Shown: piece by piece, positions 1 to 8,501 of the stretch
Layout: the number at the start of each line of letters is the position of its first letter
Position numbering within the stretch: the stretch's first letter is position 1
Source: Parapedobacter tibetensis
GTDB lineage: Bacteria; Bacteroidota; Bacteroidia; Sphingobacteriales; Sphingobacteriaceae
Reading direction: 5' to 3'
NCBI RefSeq assembly: GCF_024704835.1
Contig: NZ_JAMXBE010000001.1
Coordinates: 434,001-498,000, forward strand
Length of the DNA stretch: 64,000 nt
Program-made: the position numbers and the translations under genes
Notes under the pieces: model-generated
Databases searched by the model: none
What the model was told of the DNA's origin: nothing
The model's input: only the letters and a program-made list of their open reading frames with translations

Positions 1-248
1 CCAGCAACAGCTACACTCGCTCCTGCAATTGGCTCTCCCTGCGCATCGGCAACCTTTCCTTGCACCACAATGGCGCCTTCTTGGGCAAACAAAGCGTTAC
101 TTGGAAACAATGTGGTCATCCATAAGACCACAAAAGATACCCTAAACAGGGTACGGCAAAAATAATTCAGTTTGTCTTGAAATCGTAGCGATTTCATTGC
201 TCCCATCCAAGAATCGCTTTGGATAAAAGCATTTGGCATTTGCATCAT
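1..248 (-). CDS. SusC-type TonB-dependent receptor, N-terminal fragment (cut by window edge)
   Basis: Reading the minus strand from ATG 248 gives 82 codons that run off the window. They hold a signal peptide (hydrophobic stretch ending LFAQE) followed by VVVQGKVADAQGEPIAGASV. That is the start of the carboxypeptidase-regulatory-like beta-sandwich domain that precedes the plug in SusC/RagA receptors. Possible starts are ATG 248, 245, 239 and 197. The one at 197 (MKSLRFQDK) gives the most usual signal-peptide length. Proteins of this family import glycan fragments or peptides with a SusD partner; the partner and substrate lie outside the window. The family call is good; the exact start is uncertain. 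Confidence 0.75.
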   Translation of the reverse strand, partial: MMQMPNAFIQSDSWMGAMKSLRFQDKLNYFCRTLFRVSFVVLWMTTLFPSNALFAQEGAIVVQGKVADAQGEPIAGASVAVA

Positions 249-1050
249 AATTGTGTGTTTTTTAGTGATGTAAAAGATTAATTGTGGTTGTTTTGTCTAC
301 CTGCGACAGGCATTAACGAATCATAAATAGCTCATAAAAATCTAATTTGGTTAAACATTTGGTTTCTAACTTCCTAAGTAATCCCTTAAAGCATATACGA
401 TAAGCAAGTCATATAGCATGTTGTACGAGCCTGAATTGCCAATCCCGTTGGAAAACAAGCACAGCGAGGACTGTAAAAGAGTGAGTTATCCGAATCCTAA
501 TGTGAAGCCAATATTAGTCGGGCATGCGCCGACTAACACCATGACTGATGTCAAAAAAATAGGCTTCACCAGAACGACTACTATGCAAGCATGTCCCTTG
601 CTGCACTAGGGCAAAACAAAGCAACACGATAGTTATTTATCGTTAAATAAACACTTATTACTTCCCTAAGAAAAAAAAGCATGATGACTCCAATCACCTC
701 CTTCATCTGTTCTAACGATGTGCGCTCGACGTTAACACTCCAGAAAAGGCTTATGAATTAGTTACGATGGTAAATGCGTGTGTGTGTGTTTTTAATTTGC
801 ATAACATGGTTCATAAGTAAGGCAATGATAATCGATTCTCTCCAAATAATCAAATTCTGTAAGCAAACAATTATTTATTTAATCGATAAAATACTGACAA
901 TCAATAAAATGAAAAGTAATTTAGTCGTTACAGAAAGTAACAACTCGTCGCCTTCATTGGCCTTATCCAATGTTTTCCAACCCACGGGTTTATCCACTGT
1001 CACCGTCAATACCTTGTTTTGGGCATAAGACGCAAGCATACCGGAAACGG
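249..1050. other. 800-bp non-coding gap between partial SusC and GH51
   Basis: No convincing intact gene is seen. Contents: an 8-bp perfect inverted repeat TTAGTCGG/CCGACTAA at 514-536 with a 7-nt loop and no T-run, a short GT-dinucleotide run near 778-788, and a 54-codon minus-strand ORF at 875-1039 listed separately. The left end should hold the promoter of the partial SusC gene, but I see no clear -7 element. Confidence 0.5.
875..1039 (-). pseudogene. Possible remnant of a second secreted arabinofuranosidase-like gene
   Basis: Starting 12 bp beyond the GH51 stop, on the same strand, a 54-codon ORF reads MLASYAQNKVLTVTVDKPVG and continues with GWKTLDKANEGDELLLSVT, then turns AT-rich and hydrophobic. 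The first part looks like a signal-peptide end (SYAQ) followed by the opening strand seen at the N-terminus of some secreted Bacteroidota GH51 arabinofuranosidases. I see no ribosome-binding context and no domain, so it is more likely a decayed 5' fragment than a working small gene. It could also be chance. Confidence 0.25.
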
Positions 1051-2622
1051 TTACTCCAATTCAAGCACCACCACCGAAAACGGCGGCAACGCTACCGAGA
1101 GCTTGTCGCCCTTGAGCGATGCACCGTCAAATACAGAAGGTTTTATCTTATCAGGATTATCGAATGAATTGAAGTCGCGCAGGTTGGCCGATGTTAATAT
1201 CCGTCCCGCGGCTTTGCCATATACTTTGTCAAGCGATAACTCAACCGCTTGGGTGGTATTGGGGTGTATATTTGTCAATGACACATGTGTTTTACCTAGT
1301 GAATCCACTGATGCGGAGACTGATACCGCTGGCAACTTTTCTTCCCCAAACACATAATCGCTACAATTGACCGTTACAGGGATGAGTGTAGCATCTTGGT
1401 GTACCTTGTACATTTCCATCACATGGTAAGTAGGCGTCAGTAATAGTTTGTTCCCTTCGGTAAGGATAACAGCTTGCAACACATTGATGGTTTGGGCCAG
1501 GTTGGCCATACGTACCCGTTCGGCGTGGTTATGGAAAATGTTGAGCGTTATTCCGGCAATCATGGCATCACGCATGGTGTTCTGTTGGAAAAGGAATCCT
1601 GGATTGGTTTCTGGCTCCACATCATACCAACCACCCCACTCGTCAACCACAAGTGCAACTTTTTTCTCCGTGTCGTATTTGTCCATAATGGCTGAATGCT
1701 TGGTCACCAGTTCTTCCATATGCCACGCAGACTTCATCGTCTTGAAATATTCCTCATCCGAAAACGTGGTGGAGGGGCCCTTTTCTTGCCAATCAATAAC
1801 AGCATAATGGTGTAAAGCCACCCCCTCCAGCAACTGATGGGGAATTTTCTTCATCAACGTTTCCGTCCAGTTGTAATCACTACTGTTGGCACCGGATGCG
1901 ATGCGAAATACACCGCCGGAATTATTCCAATTGGCCATAAATGTGGCATACCTCCGGTATACATCGGCGTAATAATCCGGCGTCATATTACCCCCACATC
2001 CCCATGCTTCGTTCCCTACGCCCCAGTATGTTACATTCCACGGCTTTTCCCGGCCGTTTTCCCGACGCAGATCGGCCATAGGGCTTTTGCCAGCATGATT
2101 TACATATTGCACCCAATCTGCCAGTTCCTGTACTTCCACACTGGCCACATTTCCGGCCAAATAAGGTTCGGTTCCCAGCAATTCGCACATGTTCAGGAAA
2201 TCATGGGTGCCAAAGCTGTTGTCTTCGGTTACCCCACCCCACCAGGTATTCACGATGGTTGGGCGATTATCCTTTGGACCGATGCCATCCTTCCAATGGT
2301 AGGTATCTGCAAAGCATCCGCCGGGCCAACGCAGGTTGGGGATGTTGAGTTTTTTGAGGGCTTCTATTACATCATTGCGTATACCTTCCGTATGCGGTAC
2401 GCTGGTATTGCCCTCACCCACATAAAACCCGTCGTAGATGCAGCGGCCGAGGTGTTCGGCAAAATGCCCATAAATGTGTTTGCTAATCGTGATATCCGAG
2501 CGTGTTGGTGCAAGTTGCACCGTATTGGCTTGCTGGGCAACTGCAACATGCCCGACTACCATGAAGGCAATACCCAATTTTGCTAATTTCCTTGTCTGAT
2601 TTCCTGAGAACAAATACATCAT
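1051..2622 (-). CDS. GH51 alpha-L-arabinofuranosidase, secreted
   Basis: A 523-residue protein with an N-terminal signal peptide (cleavage near VAVAQ, residues 24-30), so periplasmic or exported. GH51 enzymes release terminal alpha-L-arabinofuranose from arabinan, arabinoxylan or arabinogalactan with retention. Seen in the sequence: the acid/base motif GVGNEAWGCGG (Glu205) and the nucleophile region VVDEWGGWYD (Glu328), in a TIM barrel of about 40-390 followed by the family's C-terminal beta-sandwich ending PFSVVVLELE. The gene lies 14 bp downstream of the GH97 gene on the same strand, so they are probably co-transcribed. The arabinose it frees would feed the araBDA genes on the other side of the divergent promoter region. 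Length and motifs are normal for the family. Confidence 0.93.
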   Translation of the reverse strand: MMYLFSGNQTRKLAKLGIAFMVVGHVAVAQQANTVQLAPTRSDITISKHIYGHFAEHLGRCIYDGFYVGEGNTSVPHTEGIRNDVIEALKKLNIPNLRWPGGCFADTYHWKDGIGPKDNRPTIVNTWWGGVTEDNSFGTHDFLNMCELLGTEPYLAGNVASVEVQELADWVQYVNHAGKSPMADLRRENGREKPWNVTYWGVGNEAWGCGGNMTPDYYADVYRRYATFMANWNNSGGVFRIASGANSSDYNWTETLMKKIPHQLLEGVALHHYAVIDWQEKGPSTTFSDEEYFKTMKSAWHMEELVTKHSAIMDKYDTEKKVALVVDEWGGWYDVEPETNPGFLFQQNTMRDAMIAGITLNIFHNHAERVRMANLAQTINVLQAVILTEGNKLLLTPTYHVMEMYKVHQDATLIPVTVNCSDYVFGEEKLPAVSVSASVDSLGKTHVSLTNIHPNTTQAVELSLDKVYGKAAGRILTSANLRDFNSFDNPDKIKPSVFDGASLKGDKLSVALPPFSVVVLELE

Positions 2623-2636
2623 ATTTCGATTTTTAA

Positions 2637-4604
2637 TTATTCCAATACCATGATAAAGCCGCCATTGGGCTTCAGGTTTAGCGTGGTCTCCGCCAATGGG
2701 ACGATCGATTGGCTGAATGTGCCAAATTCTTGACCATCTGTTAATAACTTCGCCTTGATCATTCCATCAAACTGTCGTAGGTCGATCGTCATTTCTTTTT
2801 CCTTGGCCTCGCCGTTGATGCCTGCAATGTACCAGCGATTATCGGCACGACGAGCAATGACGACATCCTTGCCGGGGAAACCACTCACGAAGCGTACATC
2901 ATCCCATGAATTAGGCAAGGCACGAAGAAAATCCTGAATATTTTCAGGAATATGCTCCATTCCTTCTGGTGACTCCGCGTAGTGTTGTATGCCTGATAGG
3001 AACAGCACGCTAGTGGCCAATTCGAAAGCAGGTGTGGTTCGTCGTTTTACATGTGTATATATTTTGTGGAGGTTCATGGGTGTGAAGTCCATGGGGTCAA
3101 ATGCATTCCGCGTAAACGGTAGGATGGTAGCATGGGAGGCTTGCTTATCAGCATCTTCCTGTCCAAATGTAACCATCTCAAAACCACGGACGGCCTCCAC
3201 CGTCATTAGGTGGGGATAAGTACGTGACCAGCCACGGGGAAGGGTGGCCCCATGGAAATTGACCAACAAGCCATGTTTAGCCGCATCTTCCAAAATGGCG
3301 ATGTAGTATTGGATCACCGATTTCCCATCGCCCCCAAAAAAATCAATCTTTACGCCTTTGATCCCCATCGCTTTGATCCGCTTAAACTCTTCGTTTCGGC
3401 TTTCGGAAGTGAGGAATTTGTCTTTGGGTGTATAGTTCACCGTATTCCAACTGCCTGCGGAATTGTACCATAAAAGCAGACCCACATTTTTTGTGGCAGC
3501 ATAATCAGCAAGCTCCTTGATTTTTTCATATCCAATATTACGATCCCAATTGACGTCGATAAGGCAATATTGCCAGTTCATATCCGCAGCAAAATCGATG
3601 TATTTCTTTTGCTCTTCATACACGATGAAATCATCCTTCGAGTTGATCCAGCTCCACGCAGATTTGCCGGGTTTTAGCACATCTTCATCTATCACTATCG
3701 CCTTCTCTGCTAAATCAAGCCCTAATGTTGATTCCACAATCGTAGCCAATGAACCAATGGTGAGAACCCGCCATGGCGAATAGAATGGCCCGTCTGACAC
3801 GGGGAGTAAACCCCCTGATGGCATCACTTCCTTGGGGTCGGGGAATCCTATACGGTATTCGCCGTCAGGCGATTCCGGTCTTAGTCGGGTTGCACAATAA
3901 CGACCGTCCAGCCCGGATTCCGTGAGGAGTAACCATGTACTATCCACCTGAAACAAGGCCGGGTATATCCAACCTGTATTAGTCGATTCAGGTGTACCTA
4001 CCGGTATACCTTGCTCATAATGCTCTTCATAAGAGGGATTGGTCTGCTCCCAGCCGGATTTGGCAGGAGCTACGGGCTGTAGCCAAGCTTTGGCCGTTAT
4101 TGGCAACCGAAAAGATGTAAGCTCTTCCTTAATGATGATTCCTTGATTATCAGGGCCAATGAAATGATAGCGGAAAGCTATGCCATCATCCGAAACCTGA
4201 AAAACAAGATCGAACCCCTTGTCATCAGCATTCCGTAAGCGGAATACACGCTGATTGGCAGAATACCGATTCAGTCTTCGCTTTGCATTCAGCGTCTCGT
4301 ATGTGTCCACCACCTTTTCCGTTGATGATACACCAACTATGGTAAGTCCTGATGATAAATCCGCCTCTTCTTGGATAATGCCCAAGGATGAGTGCGCTAT
4401 TATCGTTTGCCCGTCCCTGGTCACTGAATACCAAAGGGCACCAATTGTATCTTCCCATATCGTTACACGTAGCCGGTTGCCTGGGCTCGATACGGCATAT
4501 TCCGTACTGGTTCTGGAAGTACAAGCTAATGCAATCATCCCACAAACTAGGATTGACAACCATTTATATTTTAATCTCAGCAAATGTGTCAACATATATG
4601 ACAT
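2637..4604 (-). CDS. GH97 glycosidase lipoprotein, probably retaining type (alpha-galactosidase/beta-L-arabinopyranosidase-like)
   Basis: A 655-residue lipoprotein; the signal peptide ends with lipobox LALAC (Cys28). GH97 enzymes have an N-terminal beta-sandwich (about 35-290), a TIM barrel (about 300-570) and a C-terminal beta domain. The motif GVKIDFFGGD puts an aspartate at 421, where retaining GH97 members carry their nucleophile; inverting SusB-type alpha-glucosidases lack it. Glu470 in MTVEAVRG is the other conserved acidic position. Retaining GH97 members are known as alpha-galactosidases, and some Bacteroides members act as beta-L-arabinopyranosidases. Position upstream of a GH51 gene and opposite araR makes an arabinose- or galactose-containing substrate likely (inference). 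It is first in the operon with the GH51 gene. A start at Met4 is also possible. Confidence 0.88.
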   Translation of the reverse strand: MSYMLTHLLRLKYKWLSILVCGMIALACTSRTSTEYAVSSPGNRLRVTIWEDTIGALWYSVTRDGQTIIAHSSLGIIQEEADLSSGLTIVGVSSTEKVVDTYETLNAKRRLNRYSANQRVFRLRNADDKGFDLVFQVSDDGIAFRYHFIGPDNQGIIIKEELTSFRLPITAKAWLQPVAPAKSGWEQTNPSYEEHYEQGIPVGTPESTNTGWIYPALFQVDSTWLLLTESGLDGRYCATRLRPESPDGEYRIGFPDPKEVMPSGGLLPVSDGPFYSPWRVLTIGSLATIVESTLGLDLAEKAIVIDEDVLKPGKSAWSWINSKDDFIVYEEQKKYIDFAADMNWQYCLIDVNWDRNIGYEKIKELADYAATKNVGLLLWYNSAGSWNTVNYTPKDKFLTSESRNEEFKRIKAMGIKGVKIDFFGGDGKSVIQYYIAILEDAAKHGLLVNFHGATLPRGWSRTYPHLMTVEAVRGFEMVTFGQEDADKQASHATILPFTRNAFDPMDFTPMNLHKIYTHVKRRTTPAFELATSVLFLSGIQHYAESPEGMEHIPENIQDFLRALPNSWDDVRFVSGFPGKDVVIARRADNRWYIAGINGEAKEKEMTIDLRQFDGMIKAKLLTDGQEFGTFSQSIVPLAETTLNLKPNGGFIMVLE

Positions 4605-5046
4605 TTAATTGGTTTATAACTATCCTGCATTCTAGCAGGCATTAATCGGGACGACTAAATTCGGGGAACTTTAGTTAATTGTCAAGAAAACAATTAAAAA
4701 AAATCACCCAACACTGTTTATATCAGCATAAAAACTTCATTTACAAATACTTAAAATTTAATATTCATCCATGTTTTGAACGCCCAGTTAATTGGGATGA
4801 CAAAATAATGTCACTACATGATAATTTACAACCATAAATAAAAGCAAAATCTGGTGCTTATTAGCTAATTTAGGGCAGATAATCCGCCCAGAATCGATTA
4901 TTTTTGTGTTGACACCTATTAATTAGCCCGTTGTTATCCTTATTTATTGTATCCTATTTGGAGAGCCGAATGACATGATGACACTGAATTTTTTCATAAA
5001 TAATTGTAACGTATCCATTTATCCATTATCATTGTAAGATAGAATT
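4605..5046. promoter_or_regulatory. Divergent regulatory region between GH97-GH51 and araR, with candidate AraR half-site
   Basis: This 442-bp AT-rich gap separates oppositely transcribed arabinose genes. TGTAACGTAT at 5005-5014 is a 10-nt match, in inverted orientation, to ATACGTTACA at 5798-5807 in front of araB, making it a candidate AraR site. TATTTTTG at 4899-4906 fits the Bacteroidota -7 element TAnnTTTG for araR, although no clear -33 TTTG is found. Inverted TGACA/TGTCA pairs occur at 4587-4603, across the GH97 start, and at 4798-4813; these may be chance in AT-rich DNA. Confidence 0.4.
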
Positions 5047-5739
5047 ATGACAAAATACATAAAACAGACCCGCATCCTGGTCGCAGTAGACTGCATCATC
5101 TTTGGATTTGATGGCTACGACCTCAAATTATTATTAATTAAAAGGGGATTTGACCCCGAAAAAGACAAGTGGAGCCTCATGGGTGGGTTCGTGCAATCCG
5201 ATGAAAACCCCGAGGATGCTGCGTCCCGTGTGCTTAAGCAGCTTACCGGGTTGAAAAACGTATACATGGAGCAGATGCTGGTTTTTGGCGAACCCGAACG
5301 CGACCCTATCGAAAGAACGGTCAGCATTACTTACTTCGCCCTTGTTGATATTAAAAAATATGAAAAACAACTCAGTGATGATTATCGCGCTGAATGGTTT
5401 TCGTTGAAACGTGTGCCAAAGCTCATCTTTGACCATGACCAAATGGTGGACCATGCCAAGCAAAAATTACGTTACAAAGCAGCCCTACATCCTATCTTGT
5501 TTGAATTGCTACCTGAAAAATTCACCATTCCCCAAATCATGACACTTTATGAACAGGTGTATGATGTGGAATTGGATAAACGTAACTTCACACGGAAGTT
5601 GCGTTCGACGGAGCTGCTGATCAAACAAATTGACAAGGACAAAGAAAACTCCAAGAAAGGCGCGTTTTATTATAAATTGGATAAAACTACCTACAAAGAA
5701 AAATTCACCAAGTTTCTGAACTTTGTGTCTAATCCTTGA
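5047..5739 (+). CDS. araR: AraR-type Nudix-fold transcriptional regulator of arabinose utilisation
   Basis: A 230-residue cytoplasmic protein with an N-terminal Nudix fold (about 1-140) and a C-terminal winged-helix DNA-binding part (about 145-230, from PILFELLPEKFTIPQIMTLYEQVYD on). This layout is that of NrtR-family regulators, of which Bacteroidota AraR proteins sense L-arabinose. The Nudix box (residues 47-69) keeps the opening Gly-x5-Glu and an Arg, but the catalytic Arg-Glu-x2-Glu-Glu core reads RVLKQLTG, so hydrolysis is not expected. That fits a sensor rather than an enzyme. It lies directly upstream of araBDA and divergent to GH97-GH51. The ATG is supported by homology beginning at once. 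The gene name is inferred from family plus context. Confidence 0.85.
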   Translation: MTKYIKQTRILVAVDCIIFGFDGYDLKLLLIKRGFDPEKDKWSLMGGFVQSDENPEDAASRVLKQLTGLKNVYMEQMLVFGEPERDPIERTVSITYFALVDIKKYEKQLSDDYRAEWFSLKRVPKLIFDHDQMVDHAKQKLRYKAALHPILFELLPEKFTIPQIMTLYEQVYDVELDKRNFTRKLRSTELLIKQIDKDKENSKKGAFYYKLDKTTYKEKFTKFLNFVSNP

Positions 5740-5964
5740 CGTTAGGAGACACACGAAATAGATAATAAATCCGATATTGTTTCGTTTTGAAAACGTATAC
5801 GTTACACGTGAATAATATGCTTATGCATTTTCAATACTCATTCAAAAGACCAATCCAAGCTTACCATAACAGAGGTTTTACCGGTAGATAATTTTTTATT
5901 AGCTGATTATCCTTTTAAATCTAAAAAATTAAATGTTATTTTGACACGAACAACCAAGTAAACG
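5740..5964 (+). promoter_or_regulatory. araB leader with perfect 12-bp palindrome, candidate AraR operator
   Basis: The 225-bp gap between araR and araB contains AACGTATACGTT at 5792-5803, a perfect palindrome that extends into ATACGTTACA (5798-5807), which recurs inverted before araR (5005-5014). A weaker relative, ACGTTACA, lies at 16773-16780 before the STN-type SusC gene. No terminator follows araR, so araR transcripts could read into araB, with this site giving separate control. Binding by AraR is inferred. Confidence 0.45.
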
Positions 5965-7638
5965 ATGAATACCAACTATGTAATCGGGGTGGATTTTGGG
6001 ACGGACTCTGTCCGTTCTGTAATGGTGAATACAGCAAATGGAAAAGAAATTGCCACCGCCGTGTTTGATTACCCACGTTGGCAAAACGGCCTATTTTGCA
6101 ATCCAACTAAAAACCAATTCAGGCAGCATCCGCTCGACTACATCGAAGGGCTCGAACATACCATACGCTCCTGTGTGGAACAAGCTGGGCCCGCTATTGC
6201 AGCCAATGTAGTAGGAATTTCCGTGGATACTACCGGCTCTACCCCCGTGGCTGTTGATGGACAGGGGGTTCCCTTGGCTTTGCTTCCCGAATTTTCAGAC
6301 AACCCCAATGCCATGTTTGTGCTTTGGAAGGACCACACTTCGGTGAATGAAGCGGAAAACATCAATTCCCATGCCCAAAAATTCGAAACGAATTACCTCC
6401 AGTATGTAGGTGGGATTTATTCCTCAGAGTGGTTTTGGGCCAAACTCCTGCACATCTTTAGGCAGGATGAGCAGGTGCGTCTTGCTACCCATTCATGGGT
6501 GGAGCACTGCGATTGGATACCTTTTCTTTTAACTGGAGGTGGGCATGTAGCTGGAATCAAACGGGGTGTTTGTTCCGCCGGACATAAATCGCTATGGGCA
6601 GCCGAATTTGGTGGGTTCCCGCCCAATGATTTCTTTGCATCGCTGGATCCGTTATTGGATGGATTCACGGCCAAATTGCCCCAAGAAACCTATACGGCAG
6701 ATCAGGCAGCAGGGACACTAAGCGCCGAATGGGCAGGCAAATTGGGCTTAACCACCGATGTCGTGGTAGGCATTGGGGCTTTTGATTGCCACATGGGCGC
6801 CGTGGGGGGACAGATTGAACCTTATTACCTCAGTAAAATCATTGGCACCTCCACCTGCGATATCTTGGTGGCGCCCAAGGATGAAATGCAAGATAAATTG
6901 GTCAAAGGGATCTGTGGGCAAGTGGATGGTTCGGTTATCCCCGGCATGATTGGGCTTGAAGCGGGGCAATCGGCTTTCGGCGATTGCTACGCCTGGTTCA
7001 AAGACCTGTTGGCATGGCCACTGGATACATTATTGGACATCATCCCCGGCCTAGATCAGGAGAAGATGGTGCAATTACGTACGCAAGTGGAAAATGGGAT
7101 ACTTACTGAGCTCAGCAAGCAAGCCGAACAGCTCCCCGTGTCAGAAGACAGTGAATTGGCCATCGATTGGCTAAACGGAAGGCGTACACCGGATGCCAAC
7201 CAATTCCTCAAAGGTGCCATCACAGGGCTTAACCTTGGCTCCGATGCTCCGCAGCTATTCCGGGCATTGGCAGAAGCCACTGCCTTCGGTGCCAAGAAAA
7301 TCGTAGATAGGTTCATTGACCAAGGCATTCCCGTAAAAGGGGTGATTGCCTTGGGTGGGATACCCCGGAAATCACCTTTCATCATGCAACTCATGGCCGA
7401 TGTTATCGGTATGCCCATCAAAGTGCATGGATCCGAACAAACCTGCGCTATTGGAGCCGCCATGTTTGCCGCGACAGCCGCAGGTGTTTTTGAGCGTGTG
7501 GAGGATGCGATGCATCAGATGGGACAAGGGTTTGATATGGAGTATATACCAAATCCCCAGCGCGTGGACATATATGCCAAGCGATACGTCCAATACACGC
7601 TACTTGGAAATTTCATTGAAGAACAGATTAACCCATAG
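5965..7638 (+). CDS. araB: Ribulokinase (L-ribulose to L-ribulose 5-phosphate)
   Basis: A 557-residue FGGY-family sugar kinase, cytoplasmic, phosphorylating L-ribulose with ATP in the second step of L-arabinose catabolism. The N-terminal phosphate-binding loop VIGVDFGTDSVRSV (residues 6-19) and the C-terminal FGGY-like segment with GVIALGGIPRKSPF are both present. Length is typical of AraB rather than xylulokinase. It is the first gene of araB-araD-araA-symporter; araD begins 9 bp after its stop, pointing to one transcript. A palindrome in its leader suggests control by the adjacent araR product. Confidence 0.95.
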   Translation: MNTNYVIGVDFGTDSVRSVMVNTANGKEIATAVFDYPRWQNGLFCNPTKNQFRQHPLDYIEGLEHTIRSCVEQAGPAIAANVVGISVDTTGSTPVAVDGQGVPLALLPEFSDNPNAMFVLWKDHTSVNEAENINSHAQKFETNYLQYVGGIYSSEWFWAKLLHIFRQDEQVRLATHSWVEHCDWIPFLLTGGGHVAGIKRGVCSAGHKSLWAAEFGGFPPNDFFASLDPLLDGFTAKLPQETYTADQAAGTLSAEWAGKLGLTTDVVVGIGAFDCHMGAVGGQIEPYYLSKIIGTSTCDILVAPKDEMQDKLVKGICGQVDGSVIPGMIGLEAGQSAFGDCYAWFKDLLAWPLDTLLDIIPGLDQEKMVQLRTQVENGILTELSKQAEQLPVSEDSELAIDWLNGRRTPDANQFLKGAITGLNLGSDAPQLFRALAEATAFGAKKIVDRFIDQGIPVKGVIALGGIPRKSPFIMQLMADVIGMPIKVHGSEQTCAIGAAMFAATAAGVFERVEDAMHQMGQGFDMEYIPNPQRVDIYAKRYVQYTLLGNFIEEQINP

Positions 7639-7647
7639 TCCGTCACC

Positions 7648-8349
7648 ATGAGCAACTATCAAGAAATCAAGCAAGCGGCTTACGAAAACAATATGCAATT
7701 ACCCCAACTCGGCCTCGTGTTATTCACCTTTGGCAATGCCAGCGTAGCTGACGCTGACGCGGGAGTATTCGCCATCAAACCGAGCGGGGTGGCTTATGAA
7801 GACCTTACGCCCGAAAAAATGGTTATCGTAGATTTTGATGGCAACGTCGTTGAGGGTGCGCTACGTCCTTCTTCAGATACCAAAACCCATGCCGTATTGT
7901 ATAAACATTGGCCGAAAATTGGGGGTGTTGTACACACGCATTCTACCTATGCTACCGCGTGGGCACAAAGCCAGCGCGACATCCCCATTTTCGGCACTAC
8001 ACATGCCGATCACCTAACTATAGATGTTCCTTGTGCCCCACCCATGGACGATGAGCGGATTACAGGCAACTACGAATATGAAACGGGGTTTCAAATACTC
8101 AACCATTTTGAAGAGCACCACCTCAATTATGAGGAAGTAGAAATGGTTTTGGTAGGTAACCATGCTCCCTTCACCTGGGGAAAAACGGGCGAAAAGGCCG
8201 TCTACAACAGCGCCGTATTGGAATATGTAGCTAAAATGGCATTGCTTACGGAACAAATCAATCCGAATGCACCACGGCTCAAGGATTCCTTGGTCAAAAA
8301 GCATTTTGAACGGAAGCATGGACCGGATTCCTATTATGGACAACGCTAA
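7648..8349 (+). CDS. araD: L-ribulose-5-phosphate 4-epimerase
   Basis: A 233-residue class II aldolase/adducin-fold enzyme that converts L-ribulose 5-phosphate to D-xylulose 5-phosphate, delivering arabinose carbon to the pentose phosphate pathway. The zinc-site motif VVHTHSTYATAWAQ and the following FGTTHADH are seen, with GNASVAD near the N-terminus and a later His in VLVGNHAPFTWG. Length matches AraD. It sits 9 bp after araB and 152 bp before araA, the latter gap holding a repeated sequence. Confidence 0.95.
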   Translation: MSNYQEIKQAAYENNMQLPQLGLVLFTFGNASVADADAGVFAIKPSGVAYEDLTPEKMVIVDFDGNVVEGALRPSSDTKTHAVLYKHWPKIGGVVHTHSTYATAWAQSQRDIPIFGTTHADHLTIDVPCAPPMDDERITGNYEYETGFQILNHFEEHHLNYEEVEMVLVGNHAPFTWGKTGEKAVYNSAVLEYVAKMALLTEQINPNAPRLKDSLVKKHFERKHGPDSYYGQR

Positions 8350-8501
8350 CCGCGGATTTGCAGATTCGCAGATTTGCAATAAGCGAATTAACGAATTAAC
8401 GAATCAGCAAATTGGCGAATAAGCGAATTAACGAAACCCGACTTAGGAGGGTTCATTGATACCTTTAAAGGCAAACAGGAAATCAATAATTAGCAAAAAA
8501 A
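8350..8501 (+). repeat. Short-word repeat region between araD and araA
   Basis: The gap is built from recurring words. The 18-mer AATAAGCGAATTAACGAA occurs at 8378-8395 and again at 8418-8435, exactly 40 bp apart, preceded by GCGGATTTGC/GATTCGC/GATTTGC variants at 8352-8378. GATTCGC and GCGAAT are inverted partners, so the transcript could fold between araD and araA. The same words appear inside the fecR coding sequence at 16235-16265. It could tune araA expression or be an inert intergenic repeat; nothing decides. Confidence 0.55.

Noticed and set aside
418-609. 63-codon plus-strand ORF in the gap before GH51
   Set aside because: No signal, domain or ribosome-binding context; unusual composition and it crosses the 514-536 inverted repeat.
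1837-2586. 249-codon plus-strand ORF opposite the GH51 gene
   Set aside because: It is the antisense shadow of a clear GH51 coding frame; no recognisable protein features.
4587-4813. TGTCA/TGACA inverted pairs as operators
   Set aside because: Five-base words in AT-rich DNA with differing spacers; expected by chance.
8350-8501. CRISPR array in the araD-araA gap
   Set aside because: Repeats are too short, too few and lack unique spacers of constant length.
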